Origin: Linanthus parryae | Taxonomy: Eukaryota > Streptophyta > Magnoliopsida > Ericales > Polemoniaceae | DNA length: 64,000 bases | Direction: 5' to 3' | Assembly: GCA_023055425.1 (NCBI GenBank) | Contig: JALGPY010000001.1 | Span: 116,727,057-116,791,056, forward strand | Part shown: positions 24,301 through 35,924 of the stretch, one piece after another | Position numbering within the stretch: the first letter of the stretch is position 1 | Layout: the number at the start of each line of letters is the position of its first letter | Notes under the pieces: generated by a model | Databases searched by the model: none | Told to the model about the DNA's origin: nothing | The model's input: the letters and a program-made list of their open reading frames with translations, nothing else | Made by a program: the position numbers and the translations under genes

Positions 24301-25947
24301 GTCCTCAAGGATAAAGGAGTCTATATTCTGGTAAGAAAACATTCCTTCTTCACCTTCCAATTGGAATTGCAGATTTCCTTGAGCTTGCCTGTAACAAGCC
24401 CCTAAATGTTGTGCAGGTTACATATGGAGCACCAACTTATCGTTTACGGTTGTTGAGAGAGTCAGGGTCATGGACCATAAAGTTGCACGTTATAGGTTCG
24501 TTAAAATTTTCTTCGATTTCAATATCACCTCACTTTGTTATGCAATGTTGCAACATGAGACTATACCTGTCCTCACTCGGTCAATGTTTTGTATGTTTCG
24601 AATATGTTAGTTGAGCTCTCTTTGCATCATGTTTGTATAGTTGTGTGTCTGCTTGATGTTTTCCCTTCCGCTCTTCTGTACCTTTGTTTTTCCAGGATTA
24701 GCAGTATTAGTTGGGATTAGACTAATATAGTATAGGTATTAGTTAATACTATGTTCGATTGTTCTGTACTAATCTTAATATCAGTACTAAATATTGAAAG
24801 GATTGTGTTTAATACCCTAAATTAGTCTCCAGTTACATGAGGAGATTAGCTGGATCGGACTATTTGTACCTTAATACTGAATTGATACTGCACAAAACCA
24901 AACACAATATTAATTAGAGTTCACCTAATCTAATCCCGGCTAGTCCGGAAAACCAAATGTGTCATTTAGAGACAGGTTTTAGTCCATAAAGGGTGCATAG
25001 AGAGAAACCGTCATCTAAGAACAGTTGAGAACAAAACTAGCGATAGACACGTAAAAAGAGTGATGAAATACTGAATATTTGGGTATTTCAATTTACAAGC
25101 AATTGCTAGTAAAGAAATTGTGCAGTTAGGAGTAATCAAAAAGTGATTTAACCTGAAGATACTTGTAACCTTAATATCACATGGCTGTATAGATTCCATC
25201 ATTTATGCACTTCTTATAATAGTGACATAGGAATCTCTGGCCTTCCTTCTCTGTTTCATGTGATTTGTTTGAAAAATTGTCTTATTGATCTTTCTTGTTG
25301 ATAAGATATTGGCCCTAGTTGGTTCATTTGAGTATGAAATGTACTTCCTCCGTTTCAACAGGAAAATCTCCAGTTTGACTTTTCCACCCGTAACTATGTC
25401 ACTTTGACCCTGTGATTTTGATAGCAAAATGATGCAGTTTTTTGTAATCTTTTCATGGTGTTGTAGAGTAAAGTTTACCTTCAACACCATAAAAAGATTA
25501 CCAAATTCCAGAATCGTTTTGCTAATCAAATGACCAGTTCAAAGTCACCCGGTGAATAGTGGAAAAAGGTCAAATGGGAAGTTTTTGGCGAAACAGAGGA
25601 AGTACTAGATTGTATATAAGCTGACTGTGACCATGTATGCAGAGAAGGTTCCGTCAGAGGAAACTTCTCAACGTAGAAAATGGGAGCTAACCTCACCCAT
25701 CCCGTTGGATGATGAAACCTCTGCCGAAGCTGTTCTTGGAAAGAATCCCGATGTCCATTACATCTATGTTTGTATCAAGGTTAGTCTCTTCTGAGCTTTC
25801 TTTCTGCTCATGAGATTCTGTTTCTCCTTTGAGTTGGAAAGAATTGAATATTAGTCGCTCGACCAGCTGAAACCTCAAGTAAACCTATCTTGTCTTCTTG
25901 AATATTTCTTTTATGGACAGGCGATGAGCAAAATACCCGAGAGCTGA
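21309..25947 (+). CDS. SAM-dependent methyltransferase, EEF1AKMT4/METTL13-like
   Basis: The nine exons are 21309-21492, 23351-23464, 23876-23944, 24050-24069, 24148-24200, 24300-24330, 24417-24495, 25643-25779 and 25921-25947. All junctions are GT-AG, phases agree, and the total is 714 nt (237 aa plus stop TGA). The protein starts MTIGTATTATQAYGESSYWDNRY, with the W-D-x-R-Y and FDWYQKY motifs of this family. It then has SAM-binding motif I (VLAVGCGNS, about residues 54-62), the acidic loop NIDISSV near 82-88, and DAVIDKGTLDSL near 117-128, a hallmark of the EEF1A lysine methyltransferase 4/METTL13 group. Animal relatives methylate translation elongation factor 1A; the plant substrate is inferred only. 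The start is the first ATG after an AC-rich leader, directly before the conserved N terminus. Exon 4 is a 20-nt microexon. It is the only intact host gene in the window. Confidence 0.92.
21818..23190. repeat. two diverged direct copies of a ~0.6-0.7-kb segment in intron 1
   Basis: Blocks recur in the same order at 21818-22525 and 22616-23190: TATTACAGTTAA...GGTCTT.TGAAAGGAAA, then GTGAACC.TA.GACGTTGGAG, CCATTGGCTAGTTT, and TCATCTTCTTACATTG. The copies have many indels, so this is an old tandem duplication or two copies of one unrecognised element. Confidence 0.65.
24691..24952. mobile_element. possible MITE in intron 7
   Basis: The left end TTTTCCAGGATTAGC and the reverse complement of the right end, TTTTCCGGACTAGCC, form an imperfect terminal inverted repeat around an AT-rich 0.26-kb core with many GGGATTAG/CTAATC words. 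The target duplication is not clear. Confidence 0.35.
25344..25602. mobile_element. Stowaway MITE in intron 7
   Basis: Terminal inverted repeats CTTCCTCCGTTTC and GAAACAGAGGAAG are flanked on both sides by TA (25342-25343 and 25603-25604). The interior is largely palindromic; a central hairpin near 25460-25490 pairs TGGTGTTG with CAACACCA. The element is 259 bp and non-coding, a typical Tc1/mariner-derived MITE. It lies 40 bp upstream of exon 8. Confidence 0.85.
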
Positions 25948-26814
25948 AGAAGATATTTAGCACCACTCTCAGCCCGTGGAGCTCTTATTCTGTTTTACTG
26001 TGTTTCTACAGTTCTCAAATGTATCTTAAAACTGATTTTTCTCCGTTCCATTACGTTGGTTTTTTTGAGGTTACCGAATTTCACAGTTCTCATGTTTATA
26101 TGATTGTACATGTTTGTACTCTCTGGATGATGAAAAGATGAACTCCAAACTTGATCATCTTACCGTTCCCATGCCATGAAAGGCACCGTGATTCTGGATA
26201 AGTTACATATATATACATCATCACTTGTCAAAGAAAACAAAATGTTTTTCGTCTTTTTTCTTTTGAAAATCTTGAGATCAAAGCTAGCTGGGGTGTTTGG
26301 AAGTGGAAATAGTCCGGTCAATGGGCCGGATTTGGGTACTGACCTGGCCTGCCTTGTTTAAGACCATGACCCAATTTAGACCCGACTTCTCAGCCCGATT
26401 AGACCTGGACCAACTATATTTTTTCCTTCTCTCTGGACTAGTTTAATCTATAATCATAGTTTGTAAAATACGGGACGGAAATAGAACGTGATGCGGTACG
26501 TACATGTATCATACGATTTTAGGTCAAAAACACGTTAGTAAAAATCGGCTTAAAAATACGCAATTTGATTAATTCGAGTTTTATATACGTACGTGTATAG
26601 TTCGTTCATTCGGAATAAAAATACGGATGCATTTCTTAGTATTTTGACATATATAATGAGTTCTTGGTGTCACACATTGTCATCTTTTCATATTTTTATG
26701 AAATATTATAAATAATTTGTAAAGCATGTACTCAATTATTTATCATTTCTGATATTTACACTATTTACTCATAACTATTTACTTGTGTAAAATAATATCA
26801 TACTATTCAAACTA
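25948..26814. other. methyltransferase 3' UTR and AT-rich intergenic DNA
   Basis: The first 150-200 bases are probably the 3' UTR of the methyltransferase. Nothing else is recognised; the open frame at 26176-26361 has no supporting features. Confidence 0.5.
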
Positions 26815-27737
26815 CAGTAACACCTCTATAAATTAATAATGTTGGGACCGGGATATTTTATTAATTTAGCTATATATTATTATATCGATAAATTAATAAT
26901 TTATTAATTTATAGAGGTTTTTTGTATGACCTTTAAATTTCAAAGTCCAATGTATTAGTTACAATGTATATTAGTTAGAGATGAAAACTAAATTACAAAA
27001 ACAAGTTTCAAGGCACATTTTATGAATATACATTTACAAATTAATTGAATTTGTCAAATCCATTGTTTTTAATAAGTAAAAAAGTTAGTTCATGATACCA
27101 AAAAGTTTGTCCATTGTTACAAATTAATCACTATAAAAATTTTCATTGGAAAACTTTAAAGTCACATCAAACTATCGACTTTGGCTCCTAAACTACAAGG
27201 TGTTCAAAAATCAACCATGACCAATCAACAAAGAAAATTGTTATGCGAGTATAAGAGATATCACAAAGGATGCACTTAACAAGATTTGGTGAAGTGGGTT
27301 GACGAAACTTTCAATTTGAACGTTAATCAAGGAACAATATCAAACACTCTCAAGCGATCATCAGAGTTCCTATCAGCTAACTTTGACAAAGGTGGATCTT
27401 CCAAGCACCATAAACCAGCCAAGTGCCCGGACATGGAGAAAGTGAAATGAGGATATTTAAAGATGAAATCGGTATAGATTTGAAGTTAAAGAAAAAACAA
27501 GTGACTTTAGATTCATTTTTTACTAGACAATCTTAGAATTTGAAATTTTGTTAATAATTACTAATTTATAGTTTGGTCGGGACCAATATATTTACATTGG
27601 GATTTCAAAAAAATTATTATCTTATTATATTAACGATTGGGTCCAATTTTACACTGGTCCCAAGTTGGGACCGGACAAATTATTAATTTTATCGAAGTTA
27701 TTAATTTATCGAGTATTAATTTATAGAGGTTTTACTG
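26815..27737 (+). mobile_element. pogo/Lemi1-like (Tc1/mariner) DNA transposon, internally deleted
   Basis: Terminal inverted repeats begin CAGTAACACCTCTATAAATT on the left and, as reverse complement, CAGTAAAACCTCTATAAATT on the right, with one mismatch. They are flanked by TA at 26813-26814 and 27738-27739. The element is 923 bp and carries the start of a CENP-B-type transposase, so it is a deletion derivative of an autonomous pogo-like element. The name follows plant Lemi1-like elements and is inference. Confidence 0.8.
27217..27450 (+). pseudogene. CENP-B-type N-terminal HTH of a pogo-like transposase
   Basis: ATG 27217 opens MTNQQRKLLCEYKR, an N-terminal helix of the CENP-B/pogo DNA-binding domain. 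After an in-frame TAA at 27277-27279, the same frame continues with DLVKWVDETFNLNVNQGTIS and TLKRSSEFLSAN, then HHKPAKCPDMEK, ending at TGA 27448-27450. Known pogo transposases continue with a second HTH and a DDE domain, both missing here. It cannot encode an active enzyme. Confidence 0.7.
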
Positions 27738-27739
27738 TA

Positions 27740-28202
27740 CTTATGTAAAAAAAAGTTACTACGCATTCCCTAATCTTAAACATGTATTATTTAAAACTTA
27801 ATAATATAACACATAATGCTCACGATGCATGTATACACACACATACTAAAGTGTAGTTATTTTAACTTAATATTTTCAAATTCTTATAATAATACTTGTA
27901 AATATTTATAAAAATAAATATTTAAAATAGATAAATAGTAAGAAAATATTTAATAATAACTAATTTCTAAAAGTTACACTATTTTGGATGATAATTTATT
28001 CACTACAATATTGTTTTAAAAAGGTTTTATTCGGAAGTATTGTACGTTAAAACGTGAAATACATGTATTAAACTTTTTTGCTCAAAAATTAGAGTATTTT
28101 TTATTAGGTCCCGCAGTAGTACGAAATACGGAAGTATTCTTCATTTATACGTACGAACAGGTATTAAACGGAAAAATACTTCAGGATTCAATCCTTTCAC
28201 AA
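27740..28202. other. AT-rich intergenic stretch
   Basis: No gene or repeat ends are recognised. Words such as GTACGAAATACGG near 28120 recall TACGG-containing sequence at 26470-26620, on the other side of the pogo-like element. Both may belong to one older host repeat that the element entered. Confidence 0.35.
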
Positions 28203-29645
28203 GTGCTGAGAGAAAAGTACTGTCAGACCCACAGTTTTCGCTCTATCACCAAGTCTTCAAACGCCTCTTGGGGATGGAAAAGCATTCTTTGGGGAAAGGA
28301 GTTGCTCCAGAGCGGACAAATTTGGATTCCGGGGAACGGAAAGACTATCCGGCCATTCCACGACTCGTGGATTCCAAATGTTGAGTCCAGTCTTCTCCCG
28401 AACTTGTTCACAACCTTAACGGATGTCACTCTTGATTTCTTCTACATACATAATAAGCAAGAATGGAATTTACCCCTTATCCGCTGTTTCTTCACGTTAG
28501 ACGCAGTCACCGCTATTTCTCGGATTTTCATCCGGTCAATGCCAGGACAAGCTTTTCTGGGCACACACCAAAAATGGTATTTTCTCCGACAAATCTGCGT
28601 GCCACCTAGTCCGTATGCGAAATCATCAGTCCGCCGACAACAACACTCAAGCCCCATTAGCGGCACCAGCCGCCGCTCAAAGGTTCATCAAGTCAGTCCA
28701 ACCCCTGTCTCTATCGCCAAAGTTTAAATCTTTTTGTTGGAAGGTTGCGGTCAACGCTTTACCCCATATGGTGAATGTCTTCATTCGACGCATTGTCCCC
28801 GCAACAAACTGCGCCAGGTTCAAGGAACCGATTGAAAACATGGCACACATTTTCTTCGAGTGCACTATCTCCTTACACAGATGGCGCGACTCAAGACTGG
28901 GTTTCGACTTCCGCAACGTCCCGCTTATCTCAACCCCGGAAACCATCTCTGCTATGCTCGCTTCTCTTCAGAACGAGGAGGATAAAGTTTACTTTGTCCA
29001 AACTCTTTGGCATATCTGGCTTAACAGGAATTTAGCGGCTATGAAGCAAGTCATTCAAAGCCCCGCTGATTCATTACAAACCCTTCGCTTTGCCACCCCC
29101 ACAATCGCAACATCTCCTGAGAACAGGATAGCAGGGTCACCTCTTTTCAGGCAACAGCCAAGTCTTTGTCTAATTGATGCAGTGTGGGATAAAGATTCAA
29201 TCAAAGCGGCAGGAGCTTGGGTTTTTTACAATTCTGACGGCAATCGCACAGATGACATAAGTTGTGTCTTCTCATGTACCACGGCATTCGAAGCATAATC
29301 CACCACCTTTCTTCATGCTCTCAAGTGGCTTTGCTCCAAGAACCAACGCAATGTAGTGGTGGCTACGGACTGTGCTGCACTGACACATACTCTTAGGAAG
29401 CGCAACCCGGGGTTCTACAATGTGCACCTATTCGGCGACATATTGCATCATACTAATGGCTTTCAGCACCTAATATTCAAAAAAGTCACTAGGAATGAAG
29501 TTTCCGATCCCGATCGTATTGCTAAAGAGGCTTTACGGCATTCTAGACATCCTACTGGAATTGGTTAACATCAGTTCGGTTCTGACACATTTGTATGCAA
29601 TTTTTCTCGTTTTAATATAAATTCTACCCTTCTACTAAAAAAAAC
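28203..29645 (+). mobile_element. LINE (non-LTR retrotransposon) 3' end, 5'-truncated
   Basis: Frames at 28203-28727, 28543-29298 and 29299-29568 encode the C-terminal half of a plant LINE ORF2. The region starts WGWKSILWGKELLQSGQIW and GNGKTIRPFHDSWIP, continues with the zf-RVT domain (KSFCWKVAVNALP, then ENMAHIFFECT), and ends with an RNase H-like domain (LIDAVWDKDSIKAAGAWVF, VVVATDCAALTH, FKKVTRNEVSDPDRIAKEA). A shift near 28540 and a TAA at about 29296 break the frame. A short A-run at about 29637-29644 may be the poly(A) tail. The reverse transcriptase core is missing, as expected of a 5'-truncated insertion. Confidence 0.8.
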
Positions 29646-30910
29646 TTCAACCAAAAAGTTTCCTCTCTAGAATGAGAACTTCTCTAAGTTTTTCCTCTCA
29701 GCCATAGTCAAGACCACCTAACCTCCATCCATAACCATCAACTCAATTAAATGTTCTTCAGAAACCTCCAATCCCACCTTTACTCCCTTGTGCCTCCTCC
29801 TACAACCTAAAGCTAGAAATGTAACAACTCCCCTTTTTCGGCTCGGTAGAGACCGGTAGAGTGCTACTTGAATAGCGGAAATCGAGAACAAAACATTCCA
29901 TAAAATTTAAATAACGAGTAATTACATTACCGTCTTTAGGCTACAACATGTGCTACAACATTATAATAATGACTTTCATCTAGTGTTCTCATCGCAAAGT
30001 GATGATGCGTGATAATCTACGTGAGCCTCGAATCCCGCTACTCCATAATCCCAGCTCCTAGACCTGCGGGGGAATGAAACAAAGATCGCAGTTTTTCGAA
30101 AGTCAGCAAGAAATGTTGAGTGAGTTATACCTTAGCATGTAAAAACAGGAAATGTGAGATAGGATATAGGGTTACATTTTAAGAACATTTCAAGAGTATC
30201 AGAGTAAGAGTATAACAACTGATTTCAATAATAAAGCAACACCGTTAACAAGAATTGACTGTTTCTCACGTAACTGATATGTTTACCGCGATGTCCCAAT
30301 AAAATTTCTGATACATCAAAAGTTTCCAATTAAATATTTCACGTGTGGCAAGACCTGTTCAGAACGTGACTTAAATATAACTGTTCCCAAACGTAGTAAT
30401 CGTATTATTAATGGTAAAACCTTTCCCTAGGAAACCTTCCCGGCGTAGGACGACAACGAGAGAGAAAACCTTTCCTCCGTGTCTGGCGTAGAACCTCTCT
30501 CGCCCCCACTTTTGTAAACCATACTCAGAGATCGCAAAGTCATAATTAATAGTGTCAAACAATAATATAGTTCCAACTATAATTCAATCATTATGCACAG
30601 TAAGCAGACATAGTCATGCCAACAAAGGGGCATCCCAAACATAATTCCAACAAGACAGTCGAGTTAATAACAATTAGTTTCACAGTACCCGGGTAGACCA
30701 GTGACCACAATCAAACATTCTAGACCTTAAGGGTTGCAACACCCTCCTAAGAGCGTCAATCAAAGAACTGGTATCTAGAAGCATTACTCTAGCCTACGGC
30801 GAAGGAGTCGGGGTGCACGTAGTGCCATATCTTTATGGACCAAATCCCAGGGAATCATCACCCGTAATAAGTAATATAACTGGTTCTGGTACATGCGAAT
30901 CACTTTATTC

Positions 30911-31213
30911 CGGGGATCGAACCCGAATATCTCTTTAGGTACTAAGCCCAGGGAATCATCACCCAACACAAGTAACTCCGGGGATCGAACCCGACTATCT
31001 CTTTAGGGACTAAGCCCAGGGAATCATCACCCAAATATAAGTAACTCCGGGGATCGAACCGAATATCTCTTTAGGTACTAAGCCCAGGGAATCATCACCC
31101 AACACAAGTAACTCCGGGGATCGAACCCGATTATCTCTTTAGGACTAAGCCCAGGGAATCATCACCCAAATATAAGTAACTCCACTAAGCCCAGGGAGTC
31201 ATCACCCAATATC
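30911..31213. repeat. 69-bp minisatellite in LTR1
   Basis: There are about four and a half copies of a unit running GGGGATCGAACC, ATATCTCTTTAGG, ACTAAGCCCAGGGAATCATC, ACCCAA. Units alternate between ACCCAACACAAGTAACT and ACCCAAATATAAGTAACT at their ends, which suggests a two-unit (138-bp) higher-order repeat. Confidence 0.9.
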
Positions 31214-33129
31214 ATCTCAGGTTCGTACAATATTATGTTATTACTGATTTCTGATCAAGTGTGACAAGTATCCCAAAATCAAATAATATTTCGAGGATTT
31301 TTAAAATAATTAAACACATTCCAAGTGGGGGAAACAAGAAGCTGACACGAGATAAGCTGGCACGCGAGGCTAATCATGTAAATTCAAAAGTATATTTTGA
31401 GACAGAAAATATAAATCCCATTTTGACACGAAGTGAGCTAGGCAATCAAGGCTAAGCATATAACTCACCTGATCCAATAGCAATTATCACATAAAGCTCA
31501 TTCCATCGGTCGTAGCCCTTGTTTGCGAACTCGTCGCCTACAATTACCGATTTCTAATTACAACAATAGTACTTCTAAATAAATTGATGCACTTGCCCCA
31601 TACGATTGCTAGGCTATGTCGAATACTAAGTCCAACTCTCAAAATCACACCCCCCCCCCAAAGAAACTCGTCTCCAGTGTTATAATTATACGAGAAGCAT
31701 TTTGAGGACATATTGTGATATCCCAAAAATTTAGAAGATATTTATCAAGTAATATTGTTATTACGACCAATCGTGATACTAAATATAATATTTGTTCGGG
31801 AAGCGCTATTTTAGCTAAAGAGACTATTTTTATATTCACAATATTTAGTTAAACAATATTCTTGTTCAAAAATTTATTAAATTTTTGAGCTCGCTATTTC
31901 AATAGACAAAAGTGGCACTAACGTTTTATTGAAGCAACTTTATTTTCTATACATGCAAACAGTAACTTAGTTTTTAATAAAATGTTTCTAGTTTATTTTC
32001 TAACGAACAAGTCGTGTACTATCTCAATACCCGAATCACATTTATACGATGAGAGCGAAAACTGGAATTTTTAGATAATATTTTTATTCCAAAATTTTCA
32101 TTTTTATTTTTACAGAAAAGTATAAATTTTATGAAAAAGACAAATAGAACCCCTCAAGTTATGTTAAAAGATAGCAATATCCCACTACACACTCACAAAC
32201 GAGACCCATAAATGACAACAACCTCCCCTAACAGATTATTAAAGACACTTATCCACCTTACACCCAGTTTGTATAAAAGAACTTTAACCCCTCCCCCTTT
32301 CATGAAATACTAATCTAGATAAGCTAAACTTGGATTCAAGCATGCAATACACGATTTTGATTACATAAATCAACTCAGGAGAAGATTTAGAGCGTACCCA
32401 CACAAAAAATCGCGAGAAACGGTGAAGAAACGAGACGAATCGAAGCGCCGAAAAAGTCGCCGGAGTTGGAACTTGAGCGGAGCTTATCCTGTTGTTCTTG
32501 GCCTCGGTTGAGGCCTCCTCAAGCTCGGTTGGACCTCTAGGATGCAATATAGATAGATGAGAGGTCGTGGGTGCCGCTGGTATGCTTGGGCTCGAAGCTC
32601 GCCGGAATTCATGGAGGTCCGGCGGCTCTGCTGCTGTTGCTGCTGGGTTTCTTCGTCTTATGATGGCTCTGTCGAGCAAGGCAAAGAGGGGAGAGGGGGA
32701 GAGAGCAGGGGAAAAAGAGAGATGGATGGCCAGTGGTGGTGGCGGTGATTTTTCCGGCGGTGGCAACGGCGGCAGTGGCTGCTTGTTGCCGCTGCATCTG
32801 CTGTTCCTGGTCTGTGGGTGATCAGAGAAGAGAGGGAGGCAGAGATGGAGGTGAGAGAGAAGAGAATTTGGAGGTGGTGGTGGTCGGTTTTTCCGGCGGG
32901 TTTCCGACGGTGAAGCGGCGGCCTGCTGCTGCTGCTGTTGTCTGCTGTTTCTTCTACTCCGGTGGACAGAGAGAGAGAGGGACAGAGAGATGGTGGAAAG
33001 GTGGTGTTGGTGGCGTCGGGGGTGAGGGTGGTGGTGCATGTTGACGGAGGTGATGGTGGTGGTGGGTTCCTCTCGTTCCGAACAGAGGAGAGAGAGAGAC
33101 AGTGAGATGGAGGGAGAGATGGTGGTGGC

Positions 33130-33438
33130 CAGGGCCGGCCCTTCCCCTAGCCAATTTAGGCGGTCGCCTAGGGCCCGAGGACGGGAAGGGCCCCCTGTTT
33201 TTGGTACATATCTATTAGTACCCATTTTTGATAGTAAAGCAAAAAAAAGTGTAGTGAAACGTTTAGATGGTTGAGTAAAATGTGTTTATATATGTTGTTT
33301 TCTTGTTCCTTATCATTTGAATTATATTTTTGAACTATTCATTTAACTTAACTTTTGTCGCCGGAATTACACATTAGTATAGTAGGGCCTCAGTTCAAAA
33401 TGTTGCCTAGGGCCCCAAAAAGTGTAGGGCCGGCCTTG
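33130..33438. mobile_element. hAT-type MITE inside LTR1
   Basis: Terminal inverted repeats CAGGGCCGGCCCT and (reverse complement of the right end) CAAGGCCGGCCCT are flanked by a perfect 8-bp duplication GTGGTGGC (33122-33129 and 33439-33446). LTR2 and LTR3 carry one uninterrupted GTGGTGGC at the matching place, so the insertion followed their divergence. The element is 309 bp and non-coding. Confidence 0.9.
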
Positions 33439-33541
33439 GTGGTGGCAGAGGGGTGGAGATGGTGGTGGCGTGTTTTCGGGTGTGTTTGCCGAAGAAGAGA
33501 AGGAGAGGGTGAAGATATAGAAGAGGGAGAGGAGAGAGAGC

Positions 33542-33600
33542 TAGAGAGAGAGAGTGACGGGGAGAGAGAGAGAGGGAGAGAGAGAGAGAGAGAGAGAGAA
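33542..33600. repeat. (GA)n microsatellite near one end of LTR1
   Basis: This long GAGAGA tract is followed by an A-run and AACGTTGGGG. On the element's sense strand it is a CT tract about 0.27 kb from the LTR 5' end. It is shared with LTR2 (37963-38001). Confidence 0.9.
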
Positions 33601-33873
33601 AAAAAAACGTTGGGGAACAAAATTTTGGCAGGTCTTGAAGAATGAGAGAAAAATAGTTTAAACAACTATTTTTGTGTTTATTTTATTCATTTATTGCTAT
33701 TTACCCATTAGGCTACATTGTTTATGTCAAATACAACTATCACCCCAGTCTAATAACTAATTAATGCTATCTAAAATTACAAACACCTCCCCATGCGACA
33801 TGTATTTTGAAAATAACCGCTTAAATTTACGAAAAAGTCATTAATTAACATATAATGAAAACGGAGTATTACA

Positions 33874-34498
33874 TCTTTCCCCCCTTAAAGAGAGCTTCGT
33901 CCTCGAAGCTTGAACGAGAAACTAGGGTTTCGGTCTTAGAGTCACCACTAACGCTATAATACTTAGCAAGTTACTAATACAAGTAGAATGCAGGGCATGC
34001 CACGAGGGTCCAGAGGTACGGTACATAGGATCGTCACCCTAGTCCGTCCTAAGTTCCTCGGGCTGGTACGGTACGTGGGATCGTCTCCCCAGTCATACCT
34101 TAATTCGTAGAAACAAGTTCTTGTACAAGTAACACACATTAGCTTTCACACAACCCAAGTATCCATATATACTTTCACAACTTAAGTCTTATACACGAGG
34201 GGCATTTAATAACCAAATAATAGAAAATATCAATCAATCGCATAATATATATTTTGTCGTGATTTACTAAGAAGAATCCCCAGGTAGAGAAGACAACCAT
34301 ATGTCTGAAACAGCACTAGGGCCCCAACACGGAACAGGGTAATCTCGGATAATACGTAGCAATTTATCATGCAGGAGTCTATAAAGGATTACACCCCCAA
34401 ATACCCGGCTTTCTGTATTTTATCTTTCCCTATGTTCATTTTAGGTTACCCTAAAGGTTCTAGTCCCTTATTGGAACGAACCAGGCTCTGATGCCACT
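33874..34498 (-). mobile_element. internal segment 1 of the array
   Basis: This 625-bp segment starts with TCTTTCCCCCCTTA (polypurine tract on the minus strand) and CTTCGTCCTCGAAG, the motif seen at the 3' end of gypsy pol. It ends with GGCTCTGATGCCACT, a mutated tRNA-Met primer site. In between are short repeats (GGTACGGTACATAGGATCG / GGTACGGTACGTGGGATCG). No protein is encoded. Confidence 0.8.
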
Positions 34499-35592
34499 TA
34501 TAAAAACTCCCCTTTTCCGGCTCGTTAGAGACCAGGAGAGTGCTACTTGAATAGCGGAAATCGAGAACAAAACATTCCATAAAATTTAAATAACGAGTAA
34601 TTACATTATCGTCTTTAGGCTACAACATGTGCTACAACATTATAATAATGACTTTGATCTAGTTTTCTCATCGTAAAGTGATGATGTGTGATAATATACG
34701 TGAGCCTCGAATCTCGCTACTCCATAATCATAGCTCCTAGAACTGCGGGGAATGAAACAAAGCCCGCAGTTTTTCGAAAGTCAGCAAGAAATGCTGAGTG
34801 AGTTACACCTTAGCATGTAAAAACAGGAAATGTGAGATAGGATATAGGGTTACATTTTAAGAACAGTTCAAGAGTATCAGAGTAAGAGTATAACAACTGA
34901 TTTCAATAATAAAGCAACAACGTTAACAAAAATTGATTGTTTCTCACGTAACTGATCTGTTTACCGCGATGTCCCAATAAAATTTCTTATACATCAAAAG
35001 TTTCCAATTAAATATTTCACGTGTGGCAAGACCTGTTCAGAACGTGGCTTAAATATAACTGTTCTCAAACGTAGTAATCGTATTATTAATGGGAAAACCT
35101 TTCCCTAGGAAACCTTCCCGGCGTAGGACGACAACGAGAGAGAAAACCTTTCCTCCGTGTCTGGTATTGTGGAGAACCTCTCCCGCCCCCACTCTTATGA
35201 ACCATACTCAGAGAGCACAACGTCATAATTAACAGTGTCAAACAATAATATAGTTCCATTTAGAATCCAAGAGTTATGCACAGTAAGCAGACATAGTCAT
35301 GCCAACAAAGGGGCCTCCCAAAAATAATGTCAACAAGACAGTCGAGTTAATAATTATTAGTTTCACAGTACCCGGGTAGACCTGTGACCACAATCAGACA
35401 TTCTAGACCTTAGGTGTTGCAACATCCTCCTAAGAGCGTCAATAAAAGGAGTGGTATCTAGAAGCAGTACTCCAGCCTACGGCGAAGGTGTCGGGGTGCA
35501 CGTAGTGCCATATCTTTAGGGACCAAAGCCCAGGGAATGATCACCCGTAATAAGTAATATAACTCGTTCCGGTACATGCGAATCATTTTATT

Positions 35593-35924
35593 CTAGGGAT
35601 CGAACCCGAATATCTCTTTAGGGACTAAGACTAGGGAATCATCACCCAACACAAGTAACTCCGGGGATCGAAGCCGATTATCTCTTTAGGGACTAAGCCC
35701 AGGGAATCATCACCCAAATATAAGTAACTCCGGGGATCGAACCCGAATATCTCTTTAGGGACTAAGCCCAGGGAATCATCACCCAACACAAGTAACTCTG
35801 GGGATCGAACCCGATTATCTCTTTAGGGACTAAGCCCAGGGAATCATCACCCAAATATAAGTAACTCCGGAGATCGAACCCGATTACCTCTTTAGGAACT
35901 AAGCCCAGGGAATCATCACCCAAT
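35593..35924. repeat. 69-bp minisatellite in LTR2
   Basis: About five copies of the unit described in LTR1, with the same alternation of unit ends. Confidence 0.9.

Larger units (their letters stand above)
29820..33873 (-). repeat. LTR1 of the array (about 4.05 kb)
   Basis: It runs from TGTAACAACTCCCC to ACGGAGTATTACA. It contains a 69-bp minisatellite, a GC-rich block at 32550-33120, a hAT MITE and a purine-rich microsatellite at 33542-33600. The long minus-strand open frame at 32284-33225 is low-complexity (Ser/His/Pro/Leu) and is not taken as a gene. Confidence 0.85.

Noticed and set aside
26456..28170. Possible larger element suggested by TACGG-rich sequence on both sides of the pogo-like transposon
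   Set aside because: The similarity is limited to short words and no termini or target duplication could be defined.
28179..29650. ACTTCA as a target duplication around the LINE fragment
   Set aside because: Only six bases match in AT-rich sequence and the 5' boundary of the LINE is uncertain; chance is likely.
30911..31213. Regular repeat resembling a CRISPR array
   Set aside because: The units are contiguous 69-bp minisatellite copies without unique spacers, inside a plant LTR.
32284..33225. 313-codon minus-strand open frame in LTR1 (and similar frames at 37332-38060 and 40963-41553)
   Set aside because: The translations are runs of Ser, Leu, His, Pro and Arg from CT- and GTGG-rich DNA; frames differ between LTR copies and no domain is visible. 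Long frames are expected in such biased sequence.
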